Part shown: positions 23,001-25,655 of the stretch, in pieces
Numbering within the stretch: the stretch's first letter is position 1
Layout of the letters: every line of letters starts with the position of its first letter
Assembly: GCA_039798265.1 (NCBI GenBank)
Contig: JBDKGH010000082.1
Span: forward strand, 1 to 25,655
Length of the DNA stretch: 25,655 bases
Reading direction: 5' to 3'
Source: JBDKGH01 sp039798265
GTDB lineage: Bacteria > Bacteroidota > Bacteroidia > Flavobacteriales_D > Sanyastnellaceae
The notes under the pieces: model-generated
The model's database searches: none
What the model was told of the DNA's origin: nothing
What the model saw: only the letters and a program-made list of their open reading frames with translations
Program-made: the position numbers and the translations under genes

Positions 23001-24155
23001 AATAACTATACCTCAGGGGCTAATGGTGGATCAGGTGTTGTATTAAATCCGGGTGTAGTTATTGATGTTGTAAATCAAATTCAACTTTTAAATGAGGAGT
23101 TAGTTACATTAAAGCAGGTTTATTCAGCTATCATTGATGACAATCAAAAGGAAGCTACTCTTGATCTACTTAATGAGGCATTTCCTCATGAAAGTCAATT
23201 TTATAGGGATCTATTAGCTCAGCGCTTCCCATTGAGTGATGAGGTTTTGAGTGAAGTGATTAAGGAAGCGTCAAGGTTGAGTTCTTGGCATTTGACGGAA
23301 GTGTTATTGGCAAATAGTCCCTTATCTAAGGAGATTTTATATGAATTGGAAAATGCAGATGTCCTGGATGATTTTTTCATGAGTTTTATTTACGACGTTG
23401 ATACTGGTTCTAGCCTACGCACATTGATGGAATTGAAAATATCCACCATTGAAACGGAGCGCGATGAAATGCTTGGCCAATTAATTTTGGCTGGTGTAAA
23501 TTATGAATCGGATGATTCAACGGAAGTTGATATGCCTTTGGTTTTTGGTGAGTATTTGAATCAACTAGAAAATTTGGATAATTATGTATCTCTTCGAATA
23601 AGAGCTGCATGTATGGTCGAGAATGGGGATTATGCTGGTGCGCAGGCACTTATTGCCGATGATCCAACATTAGCATCTTACTCATCTATTATTGGTATGG
23701 CGGCGCAAGTGGGTGAGAATTGGAAATTATTGACTGAGGCGCAGATAGAGACTCTTTGGTTAATTTATCGTTCAGAGGAGGATGTTTCAAGTGACATGGC
23801 ATTTGAAATATTACAAGAACTTGGTCTTGCCAATTTTGAGCCTGAACCTGAGATTCCTGCTCAGAACCGAAGCTTGCGTGTTGAGCAAAAGGACAAGAAG
23901 GCTAATCAGGCTTTGCTTGGCTTGTGGCCGAACCCTGCAAATCAAACTACTTGGTTGAATTACCCAGCAGAAGCTGATGGGAATTCTTTGATTACTATAA
24001 TTGATCCATTAGGTAGAACTGTTGAAACAATTATTCCGAAAGGTAATGGAATAATAGAACTTGCCCTGGGATCTTATGAAAGTGGCATCTATATTATTCA
24101 ACTCACTGCCTTTGATAAGGTGATGGATAGCATCAAACTTACAGTGTTAAATTAA
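20079..24155 (+). CDS. Large secreted beta-helix protein with helical repeats and T9SS sorting domain
   Basis: The product is 1358 aa from the ATG at 20079. The signal peptide covers about residues 1-28 (RLFLCLIISIFLSANFVHS). Residues about 30-465 look like a beta-propeller reader domain (SLEFSPNGEYLWFTRNN, then ISSLSLNGQISSTIMIP). Residues about 480-890 look like a right-handed parallel beta-helix: VMGDLIFRDGTVTTLYNMTF, VIIEKGAKVSMYNTRF, IENAKIGVDVG, and repeated short strands with Asn/Gly turns. Residues about 1000-1270 are helical and contain a 30-residue repeat (PLSDEVL at 1051, PLSKEIL at 1081). From about 1280 the T9SS type A domain reads LGLWPNPANQTTWLNYP, IIDPLGRTVE, YESGIYIIQL and SIKLTVLN. 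It is predicted to be exported to the surface, with ligand and role unknown. Codons favour A/T much more than in leuS or uvrC. Confidence 0.9.
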   Translation: MKKIALIQGRLFLCLIISIFLSANFVHSQAPLWIMGNKLVDFSSTVPEVSDLPQPGTNPNLHYTGQIPQKGQSCQFDNNGDLLFFIIDGSIFDAEGYLIAKGVSSILDLTSTQLVPNQVPFYGGDIGITSVPGFCDKFYIFTTSTIENSNLCVLCSVLDMSLQNPNFPNEPERRGSLLSYELNEINGELDYFFSYEGDYTYVEGTFLALTDPVALKNDSHSMELVEVSESKKLLVLSGRKDGMLAFRFEPALIVAADNCSSYNPDFGQGYYYGSVEAYDDWYSPNYTLAAISIDCNSPDWESNNAVSISSLSLNGQISSTIMIPTGTQDFEHNLLTSLEFSPNGEYLWFTRNNAPEIGVINLSNYTVSFPLEGDLSNFAFSELESQSNEQKSDVIYLCSSTALFKITAPNAPENSALEEVSWGGGLEPNTMNVFTSGNNIKSIQFQNASGYNLVNSISANNCCHDFAEIENITPSEINTSNDGTWMDGANPFNNQTSPIRVMGDLIFRDGTVTTLYNMTFEFDADANVIIEKGAKVSMYNTRFTSLTCDAVLWPGVDLLGTTTSSNSIDQNPMFGSDQGYLFMFNSTIENAKIGVDVGTYALNKGGGVLIAINSTFRNNVDGVIFRKYRFTNSSGFVQNKSKFTNCTFITDAHLNGSGINPNKHVQLLGVDKILFSDCSFMNTTDLGVYNWSQRGTGLYSKNSSFTVDGSNDPYWTTNDNDQTTFYKLRYGIDCNSSHLPYCTYTCKEQEFQYCLYGIVSVTTDNVKITLNNFTMPDASGISLNFDITERGIYLASSTGYVVEQNSFVGYDDSSNPGVFPRAVGIWVKESGVLANKIRNNDFNKLLLGTYISGKNKNSSISNSIGLEILCNTYGGNSNDIIRAANSTIRRNQGGDITTINGTNTFSKAGNQFSAEIGTGSSVDFLIAPNNTDMTNYYCHNNFITIPDQSGINNWNVDLLNVIVQPASLSPYDCPNNYTSGANGGSGVVLNPGVVIDVVNQIQLLNEELVTLKQVYSAIIDDNQKEATLDLLNEAFPHESQFYRDLLAQRFPLSDEVLSEVIKEASRLSSWHLTEVLLANSPLSKEILYELENADVLDDFFMSFIYDVDTGSSLRTLMELKISTIETERDEMLGQLILAGVNYESDDSTEVDMPLVFGEYLNQLENLDNYVSLRIRAACMVENGDYAGAQALIADDPTLASYSSIIGMAAQVGENWKLLTEAQIETLWLIYRSEEDVSSDMAFEILQELGLANFEPEPEIPAQNRSLRVEQKDKKANQALLGLWPNPANQTTWLNYPAEADGNSLITIIDPLGRTVETIIPKGNGIIELALGSYESGIYIIQLTAFDKVMDSIKLTVLN

Positions 24156-24163
24156 TTTTTAAC

Positions 24164-24194
24164 AGCACAGATCGCCCTAATGGCGATCTGTGCT
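24164..24194 (+). terminator. Perfect 13-bp hairpin between two cargo genes
   Basis: AGCACAGATCGCC (24164-24176) and GGCGATCTGTGCT (24182-24194) are exact reverse complements with the loop CTAAT, 8 nt after the stop of the beta-helix gene. No T tract follows. The next bases are the TATATTTG promoter box of the following gene, so it may end one transcript immediately before the next begins. Confidence 0.7.
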
Positions 24195-24195
24195 A

Positions 24196-24203
24196 TATAT
24201 TTG
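24196..24203 (+). promoter_or_regulatory. Candidate -7 element of the last cargo gene
   Basis: TATATTTG is a perfect TAnnTTTG match starting one base after the hairpin and ending 5 nt before the ATG at 24209. The -33 position would fall inside the hairpin, and no TTG is seen there. Confidence 0.5.
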
Positions 24204-24208
24204 AGATT

Positions 24209-25655
24209 ATGTCAAAATCCAAGTTTCTCTTTTTATTCGCACTCCTTGTTTCAATTGTATCTAATGCTCAATGGCCTTTGTTTAATGAAGTCCATCCCGT
24301 GAGCATTCAATCTCCTGCTTATAACTATACTGCTCATGGTCACTTCGGTAATGTTATAGTGATTGATACAATACCAAATTATTATGATGGGTATTTAGTT
24401 TTTGGAAATGGAGTACTTTGTCATCCCGATAGTGCGCAGAATTATATGAGAAAGTTTAGTGCAAAATGTAACATCAATGGAGAAATGATGTGGTGGAGGA
24501 GATATGATGAAAACAGCGCAGACATCAATGAGCAATGGTATAATTATGCTGGTGCGGACTATGGAGGAATTTTTATGAATTCATTAAATAGGATTGTTGG
24601 AATTACAACCAATTTTAGTTTTGCTGATAATACTGGTTCGGAGTCTAGAAATTTTTTGGTGGAGATTAATCTTGAAGGAGAAATTGTTGAGCAGTATTTA
24701 GTAGATAGTAGTGCTAATCGATTTTTTTTTCTTGGCATGATGGAAGATACTTTTGATTCTGGCTATCTCGGGTTTGGATATTTACAAGATTCTTTGGCTG
24801 TTATAAATCAGGACAATGCAGTGGCCTTTCTTTTAAAAATAGATTTTCAGGGTAATCATATTTGGCGAAGAACTTATACGAATACATTTTGTATTGGACC
24901 AAGAGGTGTTGTAAAAGCTATGGACGGCGGGTTTTGGTTGGTTTGCTACAAGGATATGGGCGAATACTGCAGCGATAATTCTTCTCAGAACATGGATGTA
25001 GTGATCATAAAAACAGATGCGAATGGAATTGAGGAAGCTCGATATCAAATGGGAGGTAGTTGTGGTGATGGAAATGTTTTTGTTTATGAGTATGAATTGG
25101 ATAAAATAGCCTTGTTTGGTCGTCTTACATCGGAAGAACTGGAGCCTATGCCTTATGAAGGTTATATGTTTTCCGCTTTAATGGAGCAACTGCCATCAGG
25201 AGAGTTGAGCGAACCTTCGGAAATGAAGAATTATTTTGGTGGTGCTGGTGGCAGCCCATCCAATTTTCACCACCCTGTTGATGGCAAGTTTATTTTGACT
25301 GGTGGCCATGGATTTGAAGATAATGTTTTTGGTGATGTTCTCGATGGATTCATTTTTAAATTGGATGAAAACCGTGACAGTCTGTGGTGTAGAAGATACT
25401 CTTATTATGAAGAGACGATCAATTTTGATAATGCACAAAATTTAATTATGGATTCAAAAGTCATGAGTGACGGTGGTATCGTCTGTGTAGGTAAAATAAT
25501 ACAAGGCGGCGATAACCCCAATCCAAATCTTCATACCCCCTGGATCTTCCGTGTAGACTCGCTGGGTTGTTTGGAACCGGGATGTCAGTTTGTAGATGTG
25601 CAAGAAGTTGTCGTTGGTCTGCAAAACACGATGAGCATCTATCCCAATCCTGCGA
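24209..25655 (+). CDS. Secreted propeller-like T9SS cargo protein, C-terminus cut by window edge
   Basis: An open frame of 482 complete codons runs from the ATG at 24209 to the window end without a stop. A signal peptide is evident (MSKSKFLFLFALLVSIVSNA, then Q). The body has repeated units of the form N/D-x-x-G-x-x-x-W-x-R-x-Y: CNINGEMMWWRRYDE, IDFQGNHIWRRTYTN and LDENRDSLWCRRYSY. Intervening strands such as MDGGFWLVCYKDMG and VMSDGGIVCVGKII suggest a beta-propeller of the kind common in Bacteroidota surface proteins. Near the edge, MSIYPNPA is the characteristic opening of a T9SS type A sorting domain, so only about 70 residues are probably missing. It follows the beta-helix cargo gene after a hairpin, and the shared low-GC codon use suggests the two belong together. 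Function is unknown. Confidence 0.88.
   Translation, partial: MSKSKFLFLFALLVSIVSNAQWPLFNEVHPVSIQSPAYNYTAHGHFGNVIVIDTIPNYYDGYLVFGNGVLCHPDSAQNYMRKFSAKCNINGEMMWWRRYDENSADINEQWYNYAGADYGGIFMNSLNRIVGITTNFSFADNTGSESRNFLVEINLEGEIVEQYLVDSSANRFFFLGMMEDTFDSGYLGFGYLQDSLAVINQDNAVAFLLKIDFQGNHIWRRTYTNTFCIGPRGVVKAMDGGFWLVCYKDMGEYCSDNSSQNMDVVIIKTDANGIEEARYQMGGSCGDGNVFVYEYELDKIALFGRLTSEELEPMPYEGYMFSALMEQLPSGELSEPSEMKNYFGGAGGSPSNFHHPVDGKFILTGGHGFEDNVFGDVLDGFIFKLDENRDSLWCRRYSYYEETINFDNAQNLIMDSKVMSDGGIVCVGKIIQGGDNPNPNLHTPWIFRVDSLGCLEPGCQFVDVQEVVVGLQNTMSIYPNPA

Noticed and set aside
1..25655. CRISPR arrays, tRNA or rRNA genes, insertion sequences, prophage or defence genes
   Set aside because: No regularly spaced repeats, no cloverleaf-like sequence, and no transposase, integrase, nuclease-helicase or toxin-antitoxin products were found among the readable genes.

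Overview
The window looks like chromosomal DNA of a member of the Bacteroidota, most likely a Flavobacteriales-type organism. Four observations support this. Three genes encode secreted proteins with C-terminal regions typical of the type IX secretion system (T9SS). There are essentially no Shine-Dalgarno sequences. Several genes are preceded by the Bacteroidota -7 promoter element TAnnTTTG. Many proteins carry Bacteroidota-style variants: the long leucyl-tRNA synthetase, a 'DDQVHFREPG' dihydroorotase, a DUF4296-like lipoprotein and a Glu/Leu/Phe/Val dehydrogenase. Lineage below the phylum is inference.

Layout. Positions 1-3417 (minus strand) read anmK -> Glu/Leu dehydrogenase -> exbB -> exbD, with exbD running off the left edge. 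This covers cell-wall recycling, amino-acid deamination and a proton-driven energiser. Positions 3532-7985 (plus strand) hold an unassigned secreted protein with an aromatic block and a Pro-rich tail, an acyl-CoA dehydrogenase with a strong terminator, a 31-bp double palindrome, a small Fe-S domain protein and a delta-60-repeat T9SS cargo. Positions 8103-16674 (plus strand) hold a membrane-anchored orphan protein followed by housekeeping genes: leuS, class I fbp, a DPM1-like glycosyltransferase, dihydroorotase and a small lipoprotein 4 nt behind it. An NAD-dependent epimerase (minus) converges on this block with a 9-nt gap and diverges from uvrC (plus, 17760-19571).

After uvrC comes about 500 bp of AT-rich non-coding DNA. 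Two consecutive large T9SS cargo genes follow, a 1358-aa predicted beta-helix protein and a beta-propeller-like protein cut by the right edge. Both are visibly more AT-rich than the housekeeping genes.

How it works together: most of the window is core metabolism and information processing in short transcription units. The recurring non-coding theme is compact promoters. A TAnnTTTG-like (or TAnnTTCG-like) box ends only 3-5 nt before the start codon of uvrC, leuS, fbp, the epimerase and the last two cargo genes, which suggests leaderless or nearly leaderless mRNAs. Two hairpins directly abut such promoter boxes. I see no defence system, prophage, insertion sequence, CRISPR array, rRNA or tRNA. 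The less ordinary items are the promoter architecture, the double palindrome, the unassigned secreted or membrane proteins and the large cargo genes, not a recognisable new multi-gene system.
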